Source: an uncultured Oscillospiraceae bacterium
GTDB taxonomy: Bacteria; Bacillota; Clostridia; Oscillospirales; Acutalibacteraceae
Direction: 5' to 3'
Assembly (NCBI GenBank): GCA_900547275.1
Contig: URGA01000019.1
Span: forward strand, 1-27,672
Length of the DNA stretch: 27,672 nucleotides
Shown: in pieces, positions 10,729-18,353 of the stretch
Layout of the letters: each line of letters starts with the position of its first letter
Position numbering within the stretch: position 1 is the first letter of the stretch
Notes under the pieces: model-generated
Seen by the model: only the letters and a program-made list of their open reading frames with translations
What the model was told of the DNA's origin: nothing
Database searches by the model: none
Position numbers and translations under genes: made by a program

Positions 10729-12150
10729 ATGACACAAGCAGTTGAGGAATATATTAATTCTCTTAAAGGCGAAAAGATTGCTTTTGTAGGAATGGGTGTT
10801 GCGAATGCTCCGTCGGCTCTTTTTCTCGCCTCCCATGGATTGGATATATATGCCTGCGATTCAAGAGATGAGGCGTATATTGGCGAAGATATTTGCAATG
10901 AGCTTAAGAAATACGGTGTTAAGTTTTCCCTTGGCAAAGATTATTTATCTGTCCTTCCGGAAATGGATATAATTTTCCGAAGCAACGGAATACTTCCGTT
11001 TCAAAATCCGTGGATAGGAGAGTGCATCCGGCGCGGTCAAACAGTTACAAGCGAAATGGAACTGTTTTTCAAACTATGCCCTGCAAAGATAATCGGAATA
11101 ACAGGTTCAAACGGAAAAACTACAACAACCACTTTGATTTATAAAATGCTCGAAAAAGCAGGCGTTAATGCTTATATCGGCGGTAATATCGGAAAAGCGA
11201 TGCTTCCTTATCTTGAAGATATTACGGAAAATGATTACGCTGTGTGTGAGCTGTCTTCTTTTCAGCTTTTAACGATGGGCAATCTTGTCCACCAGCCGGA
11301 TATCGCTGTTGTTACAAATATTGAGTCAACACATCTCGACCATCATGTTAATCTTGATGAGTATGTTGATGCAAAGCGTAATCTTTTGATTTATCAGGGT
11401 TCAGACCAGCGTACAATTTTAAATGCCGACTGCGACTATTCCATTGGCGGCACTGTTTATCACGATATGCGCTATGACGTAAGAGGAAAACTTGTTCAGT
11501 TTTCCATCAAGCACCCTGTGGAATGCGGCGCTTATGTTGACAACGGCAAAATTGTTTATGCTGAAAACGGCAGCATAACTCCTGTTATGGATGTTTCAGA
11601 CGTTCGCTTGCCGGGATGGCATAATATTGAGAATTACTGCACTGCGATTTCCGCTGTTTGGGGTCTTGTTTCTCCTGAAGATATGCGGGAAATTGCGCGT
11701 ACTTTCGGCGGAGTAGAGCATAGAATTGAGTTTGTCCGTGAGGTTGACGGTGTAAAATATTATAACGATTCGATTGCAACATCTCCGTCAAGAGTTAAAA
11801 GCGGCGTAAGAGCATTCAGTCAGAAAATAATTGTTATTCAGGGCGGCTCCGACAAGGGTAACGATATGTCCGAGATGGTGCCGGATATGGTAGAGCACGT
11901 CAAAGCACTTATTCTTAACGGCGCAACTGCTGATAAAATTGAAAAAACCTTTTTGGACAGTCCGCTTTATGATGCTTCAAAAATGCCGATTTATAAAGTG
12001 AAGACTTTGGAAGAAGCGGTTAACAAAGCTCGGGAGATTGCCGAAAACGGAGATATTGTTTCTCTTTGTCCCGCTTGTCCCGCTTTTGACCAGTTTAAAA
12101 CGTTTGAATACAGAGGAAGAAAATTCAAGGAATTGGTGAATAATTTTTAA
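10729..12150 (+). CDS. murD: UDP-N-acetylmuramoyl-L-alanine--D-glutamate ligase
   Basis: MurD adds D-glutamate to UDP-MurNAc-L-Ala in the cytoplasmic stage of peptidoglycan synthesis. The N-terminal Rossmann-like UDP-binding domain starts with KIAFVGMGVANAPSA. The ATP-binding loop is GITGSNGKTTTTT (K130), and the central domain continues through ELSSFQLL, TNIESTHLDHH and the NADCD region. The C-terminal ligase domain carries VEHRIEFV and YYNDSIATSPSR, which are MurD-type rather than MurC, E or F. Length 473 aa is slightly longer than the usual 440-460. An AAGGAG site precedes the ATG. It is separated from other mur genes, none of which is in the window. Only one base separates its stop from the next start. 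Confidence 0.96.
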   Translation: MTQAVEEYINSLKGEKIAFVGMGVANAPSALFLASHGLDIYACDSRDEAYIGEDICNELKKYGVKFSLGKDYLSVLPEMDIIFRSNGILPFQNPWIGECIRRGQTVTSEMELFFKLCPAKIIGITGSNGKTTTTTLIYKMLEKAGVNAYIGGNIGKAMLPYLEDITENDYAVCELSSFQLLTMGNLVHQPDIAVVTNIESTHLDHHVNLDEYVDAKRNLLIYQGSDQRTILNADCDYSIGGTVYHDMRYDVRGKLVQFSIKHPVECGAYVDNGKIVYAENGSITPVMDVSDVRLPGWHNIENYCTAISAVWGLVSPEDMREIARTFGGVEHRIEFVREVDGVKYYNDSIATSPSRVKSGVRAFSQKIIVIQGGSDKGNDMSEMVPDMVEHVKALILNGATADKIEKTFLDSPLYDASKMPIYKVKTLEEAVNKAREIAENGDIVSLCPACPAFDQFKTFEYRGRKFKELVNNF

Positions 12151-12151
12151 A

Positions 12152-13171
12152 ATGCAAAACACTAGAGAATTATTGAAAGAATTAACACAGACTGTAGGAG
12201 TAGCAGGCGAGGAAACGTGTATCTCCGAACTTCTTAAGGAGAAACTTTCCGATTTCGGCGAAGTTACCATTGACCAAATGAATAATGTTAGCTGTACATT
12301 TGGCAGTGGTTACCATATTCAGCTTGAAGCACATCTCGATGAGATTGGACTTATTGTCACCGAGGTTACTGAAGACGGATTTTTGAAGTTTGAAAAATGC
12401 GGCGGCGTAGACAGCAGAATGCTTCTTGGTTATGAAGTAACAGTTCACGGCAGGAAAGACTGCTTCGGGGTTATTTCAACACTTCCTCCGCATCTGCAGA
12501 AGAAGGACGATTCACGCCATGTACCTGATCCTGAAGAACTTTCAATTGATGTGGGAATGAATTTCGAGACCGCATCAAAATTGATTTTTCCCGGAGATAA
12601 GGTAACTTTTGCCCGTAATTTTACCTGCCTTTCAGACGATGTGATAAGTGCGTCATGCCTGGATGACAGAAGCGGCGTTGCAGCTGTACTGCTTGCGGCT
12701 CAGCAGCTTCGTGACGTGCCGTGTAAAGTAACGCTTCTCTTTACTTCCCAGGAAGAATTGGGAACGAGAGGCGCAAAGACTGCCCCGTTCGGTAAGAAAG
12801 TAGACGAATCAATTTCCGTTGACGTTTCTTTTGCTTATTCCCCCGGCTGTAAAAAAGAGGAATACGGCGAGATGGGAAAAGGCCCGATGTTAGGAATTTC
12901 TCCGATACTTAACAGAGAAATTTCTGATAAATTGATAAAAACTGCAGAGAAATTTGACATACCTTATCAGCTTGAAGTAATGAACGGCAGAACGGGAACT
13001 AATGCTGACGTTATCACACTTTGCGAGTCCGGAATACCCTGCGGTTTGATATCAATTCCGGAAAAATATATGCACACTCCCGTTGAAACGGTTTCAGTCA
13101 AAGATGTTGAAAATGTTGCAAAACTTATTGCTGATTACGTTAAAGAAAGAGCAGGTGAGATGAATGCTTAA
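12152..13171 (+). CDS. M42-family metallopeptidase (first of a tandem pair)
   Basis: This belongs to the M42 glutamyl-aminopeptidase/endoglucanase-like family of dinuclear-metal cytosolic aminopeptidases that form tetrahedral assemblies. Expected ligands are present: H61 and D63 in EAHLDEIG, bridging D171 in SCLDDRSG, catalytic E201 and metal ligand E202 in SQEELGTRGA, D224 in VDVSF, and H308 in KYMHTPVE. Length 339 aa is normal. The ATG comes one base after the murD stop, with only a weak GGTGA in the murD tail, so translation probably depends on murD. It overlaps the next peptidase by 8 nt (ATGCTTAA). Peptide turnover is the likely role; substrate preference cannot be read. Confidence 0.9.
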   Translation: MQNTRELLKELTQTVGVAGEETCISELLKEKLSDFGEVTIDQMNNVSCTFGSGYHIQLEAHLDEIGLIVTEVTEDGFLKFEKCGGVDSRMLLGYEVTVHGRKDCFGVISTLPPHLQKKDDSRHVPDPEELSIDVGMNFETASKLIFPGDKVTFARNFTCLSDDVISASCLDDRSGVAAVLLAAQQLRDVPCKVTLLFTSQEELGTRGAKTAPFGKKVDESISVDVSFAYSPGCKKEEYGEMGKGPMLGISPILNREISDKLIKTAEKFDIPYQLEVMNGRTGTNADVITLCESGIPCGLISIPEKYMHTPVETVSVKDVENVAKLIADYVKERAGEMNA

Positions 13172-14165
13172 AAATCTTTGTGCTCTCAACGGCACCAGCG
13201 GTGATGAATCAGCCGTAAGAGAATATATAATCAGTCAGATCAAAGATTATTGCGAATATAGCGTGGACCCTCTGGGCTCTGTTATCGCTTTCAAAAAAGG
13301 AAAGAGAGAGCCTGAAAAGAAACTTATGATCTGTGCCCATATGGACGAAGTAGGATTTATAATTACTTCAATTACCGAAGACGGCTATCTGCGTTTTTCA
13401 CCAGTCGGCGGTATTGATCCGAGAATTGTACTTGACAGAAAAGTGCAAATTGGAAACGTCTACGGCGTTATCGGCGCAAAGGCGGTTCATCTTCTCACTG
13501 ATGATGAAAAGAAAAGCGCGCCTGATTTTGATACAATGATGATAGATATCGGCGCTTCAAGCAAAAAAGAAGCAGAAGAACGGGTAAAACTCGGTGATTT
13601 TGCTTATTTTTGCTCTGATTATACTGAATTCGGCGACGGCTTTATTAAATCAAAGGCACTTGATGACCGTATCGGTTGTATGCTGATGATAGAACTGATA
13701 AAGAGCGACCTTGAATATGACACTTGGTTTTGCTTCAATGTTCAGGAAGAAGTGGGTCTCAGGGGCGCCGCTTGCTCGTCCTATACGGTTAACTGTGACA
13801 GGGCTTTAATCCTTGAGGCTACCACCGCTGCCGATCTTGATGGCTGTCGAGGAGGCAAGCGCGTCTGCGTTTTAGGCGACGGACCTGTTGTTAGTTTCAT
13901 GGACGGAAGAACAGTTTACAGCAGAAATTTGTATCAGTCGGCGTTTGAAACAGCTGCTGAGAACGGTATAAAATGCCAGACTAAAACAGCTATTGCAGGC
14001 GGAAACGATGCCGGCGCAGTTCAAAGCAGCAGAGGCGGAGCGGAGGTTCTTGCTGTTTCGCTTCCGTGCAGATATATTCATTCTGCTTCAAGCGTTGTTA
14101 AAGCCAGCGATATTGACGAGACAAGAAAACTTCTTTCAGTATTGATTCCAAAACTTTATAAATAA
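13164..14165 (+). CDS. M42-family metallopeptidase (second of a tandem pair)
   Basis: This is a paralog of the preceding gene with the same M42 dinuclear-metal layout: H59 and D61 in CAHMDEVG, bridging D167 in KALDDRIG, catalytic E195 and ligand E196 in VQEEVGLRGA, E218 in LILEAT, and H306 in CRYIHSAS. Thus both copies look catalytically intact, although the fifth ligand differs (Asp in the first copy, Glu here), a difference often seen between aminopeptidase subgroups. Length 333 aa is normal. Its start overlaps the first copy by 8 nt. The two proteins differ enough throughout that this is an old duplication or separate acquisition rather than a recent copy. Hetero-oligomer formation is possible but is pure inference. 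Confidence 0.9.
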   Translation: MLKNLCALNGTSGDESAVREYIISQIKDYCEYSVDPLGSVIAFKKGKREPEKKLMICAHMDEVGFIITSITEDGYLRFSPVGGIDPRIVLDRKVQIGNVYGVIGAKAVHLLTDDEKKSAPDFDTMMIDIGASSKKEAEERVKLGDFAYFCSDYTEFGDGFIKSKALDDRIGCMLMIELIKSDLEYDTWFCFNVQEEVGLRGAACSSYTVNCDRALILEATTAADLDGCRGGKRVCVLGDGPVVSFMDGRTVYSRNLYQSAFETAAENGIKCQTKTAIAGGNDAGAVQSSRGGAEVLAVSLPCRYIHSASSVVKASDIDETRKLLSVLIPKLYK

Positions 14166-14174
14166 ACTCAGAAT

Positions 14175-14897
14175 ATGATTAAACAGACAGACGATATTGA
14201 AATATTAAAATCTTTTCCTGCCGCCGACCTTTTTACGGTGCGTATCAACGCACTGGCGGCGGCATACGGCTTTTCATACGACTTTGCAAGATTTTATGCT
14301 CAAAGCGATGAAAACGGCGATTTGACTGCTATAATCTCTTATCTTGATAATGACGCTACTCTTGCCTTTCTCCCTGAAGCGGATTTTTCAGAGTTGAGCT
14401 CGTTTTTCAAAACGATCGGATATTCGTCCCTTCTTTGTAAGGAAGGATTTGAATTTGACGCCGATTACAGCGAAGGCATTTTAATGAGATCCGTTAAGTA
14501 TTTTGATGTTGCTCCCGGTATGGGCGTTTTTGATGAGTACCCCAAATTGATGGATCTTTTTAATTTTATCGACTATGATAAACAGGATTTTGAAAGCTGG
14601 TACGTTGATTTAAGCCACAGAATACGCCACGGTACTGCAAAAGCAGTTGCACTTACCGTTGAGGGCGAGATAGTTTCCAGCGGTATTTTTTCTTCTATAA
14701 CAGACGACGGAGTCGTGCTGACTTCTGTAAATACTAAAGCGGCGTTCAGGCGCATGGGATACGGTTCTGCTCTTGTTAAAAAGATGACTGCGGATATTGG
14801 CAGAACCGTCTTTTTGATGCGTGAAAAAGACAGAAATGAAGAATTTTACATAAAATCAGGATTTATAAACGACGAAATTTGGAGAATGTACAAATGA
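14175..14897 (+). CDS. GNAT-family N-acetyltransferase
   Basis: The C-terminal half (about residues 140-240) is a GNAT acetyl-CoA-dependent transferase fold. The acetyl-CoA pyrophosphate loop is RRMGYGSALV (192-201), preceded by strand VVLTSVNTKAAF and followed by VFLMREKDRNEEFYIKSGF, the usual motif-B region. The N-terminal 110 residues do not match a family I can name and may be a degenerate second GNAT-like domain. The substrate is unknown. The start ATG lies 9 nt after the second M42 gene and has no strong ribosome binding site. The TGA overlaps the next ATG (ATGA), suggesting coupling to the PLP enzyme downstream. Confidence 0.85.
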   Translation: MIKQTDDIEILKSFPAADLFTVRINALAAAYGFSYDFARFYAQSDENGDLTAIISYLDNDATLAFLPEADFSELSSFFKTIGYSSLLCKEGFEFDADYSEGILMRSVKYFDVAPGMGVFDEYPKLMDLFNFIDYDKQDFESWYVDLSHRIRHGTAKAVALTVEGEIVSSGIFSSITDDGVVLTSVNTKAAFRRMGYGSALVKKMTADIGRTVFLMREKDRNEEFYIKSGFINDEIWRMYK

Positions 14898-16156
14898 TAC
14901 CATTTTTTAATATAAGTCCCCGTATTGAAGCGGCGGCTGAAAAAGCACTGAAAAAATGCGAAGCCCAGTTTCGCAGTATTGAGGAAACAACCGAATATAA
15001 CCAACTTAAAGTACAGAAGGCTTTTATTGATTTCGGAATTAGTGAAAGACATTTCGGGGTCAGCACAGGCTACGGTTACGGCGACAGCGGCAGGGAAACG
15101 CTGGATAAGGTCTGGGCTCAGGTATTTGGCTGTGAGGATGCTCTTGTTCGTCATAACTTTACCTGCGGCACCCATACTCTTGCTGTGGCTCTTTTTGGTG
15201 TCCTGCGCCCAGGTGACAAAATGCTCTGCGTAAGCGGTCAGCCTTATGATACTCTTCACAGTGTTATCGGAATTTCCGGCGAAGGAATGGGCTCGCTCAA
15301 AGAACTTGGCGTTAAATACGATTATGTTCCGCTGAAAGACGATCGTCTTGATTATGATGCGATTGAAAAAGCGGTTACGAAAGACACTGCCATGGTTTAT
15401 ATCCAGCGCAGCAGAGGTTATGAACTGCGCCCAAGTCTTTCTCTTGAAGAAACGGAGAAAGTATGCAAAATCGCAAAATCGGTTAATCCAAACGTTATAG
15501 TAATGGTTGACAACTGTTACTGCGAATTTGTAAATAAGCTTGAACCCCCGCAGGTAGGCGCTGATCTTATCGCAGGCTCAATGATAAAAAATGCAGGCGG
15601 CGGTATCGCAAGGACAGGGGGATATATCGCAGGCCGTCATGATCTTGTGGAAAAATGTGCTTACCGTTTAACAACACCGGGTCTGGGAAGAGAAGTCGGC
15701 GCAACTCTCGGCATGAACAGGGAACTTTATATGGGACTGTTTTACGCGCCTCATACAGTGGGAGAAGCGCTTAAAAGCGCAGTTTTTATTTCCGCTCTCT
15801 TCGGAGAACTCGGCTACGACGTTACTCCTAAATATGACGAACCGAGGCAGGATATTGTTCAGTCTCTTGGTCTTGAAAATCCGGAAAGTCTCGTTGCTTT
15901 TTGCCAGGGTATACAAAGCGGAAGTCCTATAGACAGTTTTCTTCTGCCCGAGCCTTGGGATATGCCGGGTTATGACAGCAAAGTTGTAATGGCCGCAGGC
16001 GCATTTACTCTTGGTTCTTCTATTGAACTTTCTGCCGATGCGCCTATAAGACCGCCGTATTACGCATGGATTCAGGGTGGACTTAATTTTCACTCGGCAA
16101 AGATATGCGCATTGCTTGCGGCGCAGCAAATGGAAGATAAAGGATTGTTGAAATAA
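14894..16156 (+). CDS. Methionine gamma-lyase-family PLP-dependent enzyme
   Basis: The protein resembles the Firmicutes 'methionine gamma-lyase / aluminium resistance protein' family (Pfam Met_gamma_lyase), fold-type I PLP enzymes related to cystathionine lyases; their true substrate is poorly defined. Family features are GVSTGYGYGDSGRETLDKVWA near the N-terminus, HNFTCGTHTLAVALFGVLRPGD, VMVDNCYCEF (PLP-nitrogen Asp), and AGSMIKNAGGGIARTGGY with the presumed Schiff-base lysine K232. I chose the ATG at 14894 because GGAG at 14881-14884 lies 9 nt upstream and it forms an ATGA overlap with the GNAT gene; an in-frame TTG at 14879 lies upstream of that site. The product is 420 aa, normal for the family. 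It shares one base with the DUF2461 gene that follows. Confidence 0.9.
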   Translation: MIPFFNISPRIEAAAEKALKKCEAQFRSIEETTEYNQLKVQKAFIDFGISERHFGVSTGYGYGDSGRETLDKVWAQVFGCEDALVRHNFTCGTHTLAVALFGVLRPGDKMLCVSGQPYDTLHSVIGISGEGMGSLKELGVKYDYVPLKDDRLDYDAIEKAVTKDTAMVYIQRSRGYELRPSLSLEETEKVCKIAKSVNPNVIVMVDNCYCEFVNKLEPPQVGADLIAGSMIKNAGGGIARTGGYIAGRHDLVEKCAYRLTTPGLGREVGATLGMNRELYMGLFYAPHTVGEALKSAVFISALFGELGYDVTPKYDEPRQDIVQSLGLENPESLVAFCQGIQSGSPIDSFLLPEPWDMPGYDSKVVMAAGAFTLGSSIELSADAPIRPPYYAWIQGGLNFHSAKICALLAAQQMEDKGLLK

Positions 16157-16851
16157 TGTATAATTTTAAGGGAATAAAACCTGAAATAATCGATTTGCTT
16201 TGTCTTAACAGTTTTAATGATTCTAAATCGTTTTATGAGGAACATAAGGAAGAATTAAAACAGGGCGCGACTGTTCCTATGCGCCAGATAATGCTCGATC
16301 TTGCTGATATGATGACACAGATCGATGAAAAAATGTATACAGACCCAATTTATACCGTATCACGAATAAGACGCGATACACGCAGAACGAAAAACAAAAT
16401 GATGTACAGGGAAAATCTTTGGATAATGTTTCGCAGAAACAAAAAGATTTATCCCAATGCTCCGTTTTTCTGGTTTGAATTCAGACCTGACAGTTATAAC
16501 TACGGTATTGGATTTTTTGTACAAAGACCGGCTCAGTTTGACGAACTAATAAAACTTATTCTGAAGCACCCGAAAAAGTGGCTCAATGCCGTTGAAGCCT
16601 CAGAGAAAGCGGGAATGACCTTCGGTTCTTATAACGTTTATAAAAATGACAGAGTGCCTGACGCGCCGGAAAAATTGAAAAAGTATCTGAACGCCAAGGA
16701 CATGAGTTTTATGTATACAGGTTTTGATATGGGCAGGCTAAGTTCACCAGACCTTATTGATGAGTTGAAAGAAGCGTTTTCAGCCGCTGAGCCTATGTAT
16801 CGTTTTATGATTGAAGCTTATGAAAATATAAACGCGGAGGATTTACTGTAA
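16156..16851 (+). CDS. DUF2461 (TIGR02453-type) protein
   Basis: This 231-residue soluble protein fits the DUF2461 family, whose biochemical role is unknown. Recognisable family segments are the N-terminal FNDSKSFYEEHKEE, the central SRIRRDTRRTKNK followed by YRENLWIMFRR, and FFWFEFRPDSYNYGIGF, a pattern of a conserved Arg/Lys-rich strand then an aromatic strand ending with a glycine. I see no signal peptide, membrane helix or cofactor motif. It sits between a PLP enzyme and a phosphohexomutase, sharing one base with each neighbour (TAATG), so the three are almost certainly translated from one mRNA. That suggests co-expression and gives no reliable hint of function. Confidence 0.85.
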   Translation: MYNFKGIKPEIIDLLCLNSFNDSKSFYEEHKEELKQGATVPMRQIMLDLADMMTQIDEKMYTDPIYTVSRIRRDTRRTKNKMMYRENLWIMFRRNKKIYPNAPFFWFEFRPDSYNYGIGFFVQRPAQFDELIKLILKHPKKWLNAVEASEKAGMTFGSYNVYKNDRVPDAPEKLKKYLNAKDMSFMYTGFDMGRLSSPDLIDELKEAFSAAEPMYRFMIEAYENINAEDLL

Positions 16852-18341
16852 TGACTGAAAAAGAATGGATGCACCTTAAAAGCGGAACAGATGTAAGAGG
16901 AACCGCTGTTAAAACAGACGAAAAAGAAATTCAGCTTACCGACGAAACGGTAAAAAAGATATGTACTGCTTTTTGTACATGGTATCGTGAAAAATATAAG
17001 ACTGATGATATAGTTATCGCCGTTGGCCATGATTGCCGTATTTCTTCGCCGCGAATCAGCCGTGTGGCTATGGAAGCATTCTGCGCCTGTGACTGTAAAG
17101 TATATGACTGCGCACTTGCATCAACTCCTTCTATGTTTATGTGCATTGTTGAAAAGGAAGATATAAACGCTTCTCTTGAAATTACAGCATCTCACCATCC
17201 GTTTGACAGAAACGGACTGAAATTTTTCACTCCGAACGGTGGTCTTGAAGGTGCTGATATCACCGAAATTTTAAAAATAGCAATGAATGTCACTGTTCCT
17301 GAGGCAAACGGCAGAAAGCCCGTAGAACTGCGTTTTATGGACGAATACTGCGATATTCTCAGAAAAAAGATAATTGAAGAAGCAGAAAACGGCGAAAAAC
17401 CACTCAGCGGACTTCATATTGTTGTTGACGCAGGAAACGGAGTAGGCGGATTTTACGCAAATGAAGTTTTGGCACCTCTCGGAGCAGATATCAGCGGCAG
17501 TCAATTTCTTGATCCTGACGGAAAATTTCCAAATCATATCCCAAATCCTGAAAATAAAACTGCTATTGACTCGGCGTCAAAAATGGTAACTGAGAGTTCA
17601 GCGGATTTTGGTTTGATATTTGATACAGACGTTGACCGTATGGGTTGCATCGGCCCCGCAGGAGAGGAGATAAACAGAAACTCTCTTGTAGCTCTTGCAT
17701 CTGCAATCGTAATTGAAAACAATCCAGGTACTACCGTTGTTACAGACAGCCTTACTTCAGACGGTCTTAGAGATTTTATTGAAAACACTTTAGGCGGAAA
17801 ACAGCTAAGATATAAACGCGGCTACAAAAACGTTATTGATAAGAGCATAGAACTCAATAATAACGGAATTGACTCTGCTTTGGCGATTGAGACCAGCGGC
17901 CATGCGGCGCTGAAGGAAAATTATTTTCTTGACGACGGCGCTTATCTTGCCACCAAGATTGTAATTAAACTGGCAAAACTTAAAAAGCAGGGTAAAACAT
18001 TGAGCGATCTTACTTCCCAGCTTAAGATGCCTGCCGAAAGCGTTGAAATAAGAATTCCGATAATGCTTGAGGAATTTAAGGAATATGGTGAAAAAGTAAT
18101 CGCTGATCTTACAGAATACGCTTCAACCCAACCCGGTTGGAAAATTGAAAAAGAGAATTATGAGGGCACAAGAATCAATATTCCCGGCGGATGGTTTTTG
18201 CTTCGTCTTTCGGTTCATGACCCGATATTGCCTTTGAATATTGAAAATGATGAACCGGGAGTATGCGAAAAAATAGCTGAAAAACTCCATTCATTCTTCT
18301 CACGCTTTGATAAGCTTGATTTATCAAATTTCAACAAATAA
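16851..18341 (+). CDS. Phosphomannomutase/phosphoglucomutase (alpha-D-phosphohexomutase)
   Basis: This enzyme interconverts hexose 6- and 1-phosphates, supplying sugar-1-phosphates for nucleotide sugars and glycogen. The phosphoserine is S114 in TASHHP, the Mg-binding loop is DTDVDR (258-263), and the sugar-specificity loop is ETSGH (347-351). The C-terminal phosphate-binding loop reads LRLSVHDPILPLNIE; the usual RxSGTEP has become RLSVHDP, keeping Arg, Ser and Pro. Length 496 aa is within the family range. It starts at the TAATG junction with DUF2461, and its TAA overlaps the AGGAG ribosome binding site used by addB. Whether glucose, mannose or glucosamine phosphate is preferred cannot be decided; GlmM is unlikely because that family is about 450 aa and has a distinct specificity loop. 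Confidence 0.9.
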   Translation: MTEKEWMHLKSGTDVRGTAVKTDEKEIQLTDETVKKICTAFCTWYREKYKTDDIVIAVGHDCRISSPRISRVAMEAFCACDCKVYDCALASTPSMFMCIVEKEDINASLEITASHHPFDRNGLKFFTPNGGLEGADITEILKIAMNVTVPEANGRKPVELRFMDEYCDILRKKIIEEAENGEKPLSGLHIVVDAGNGVGGFYANEVLAPLGADISGSQFLDPDGKFPNHIPNPENKTAIDSASKMVTESSADFGLIFDTDVDRMGCIGPAGEEINRNSLVALASAIVIENNPGTTVVTDSLTSDGLRDFIENTLGGKQLRYKRGYKNVIDKSIELNNNGIDSALAIETSGHAALKENYFLDDGAYLATKIVIKLAKLKKQGKTLSDLTSQLKMPAESVEIRIPIMLEEFKEYGEKVIADLTEYASTQPGWKIEKENYEGTRINIPGGWFLLRLSVHDPILPLNIENDEPGVCEKIAEKLHSFFSRFDKLDLSNFNK

Positions 18342-18345
18342 GGAG
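18341..18345 (+). promoter_or_regulatory. Ribosome binding site that fixes the addB start
   Basis: AGGAG overlaps the last base of the preceding stop codon. It lies 8 nt before the TTG at 18354, a normal distance. A GTG at 18345 in the same frame overlaps this site and is therefore an unlikely start. Confidence 0.7.
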
Positions 18346-18353
18346 TGCTTCGC

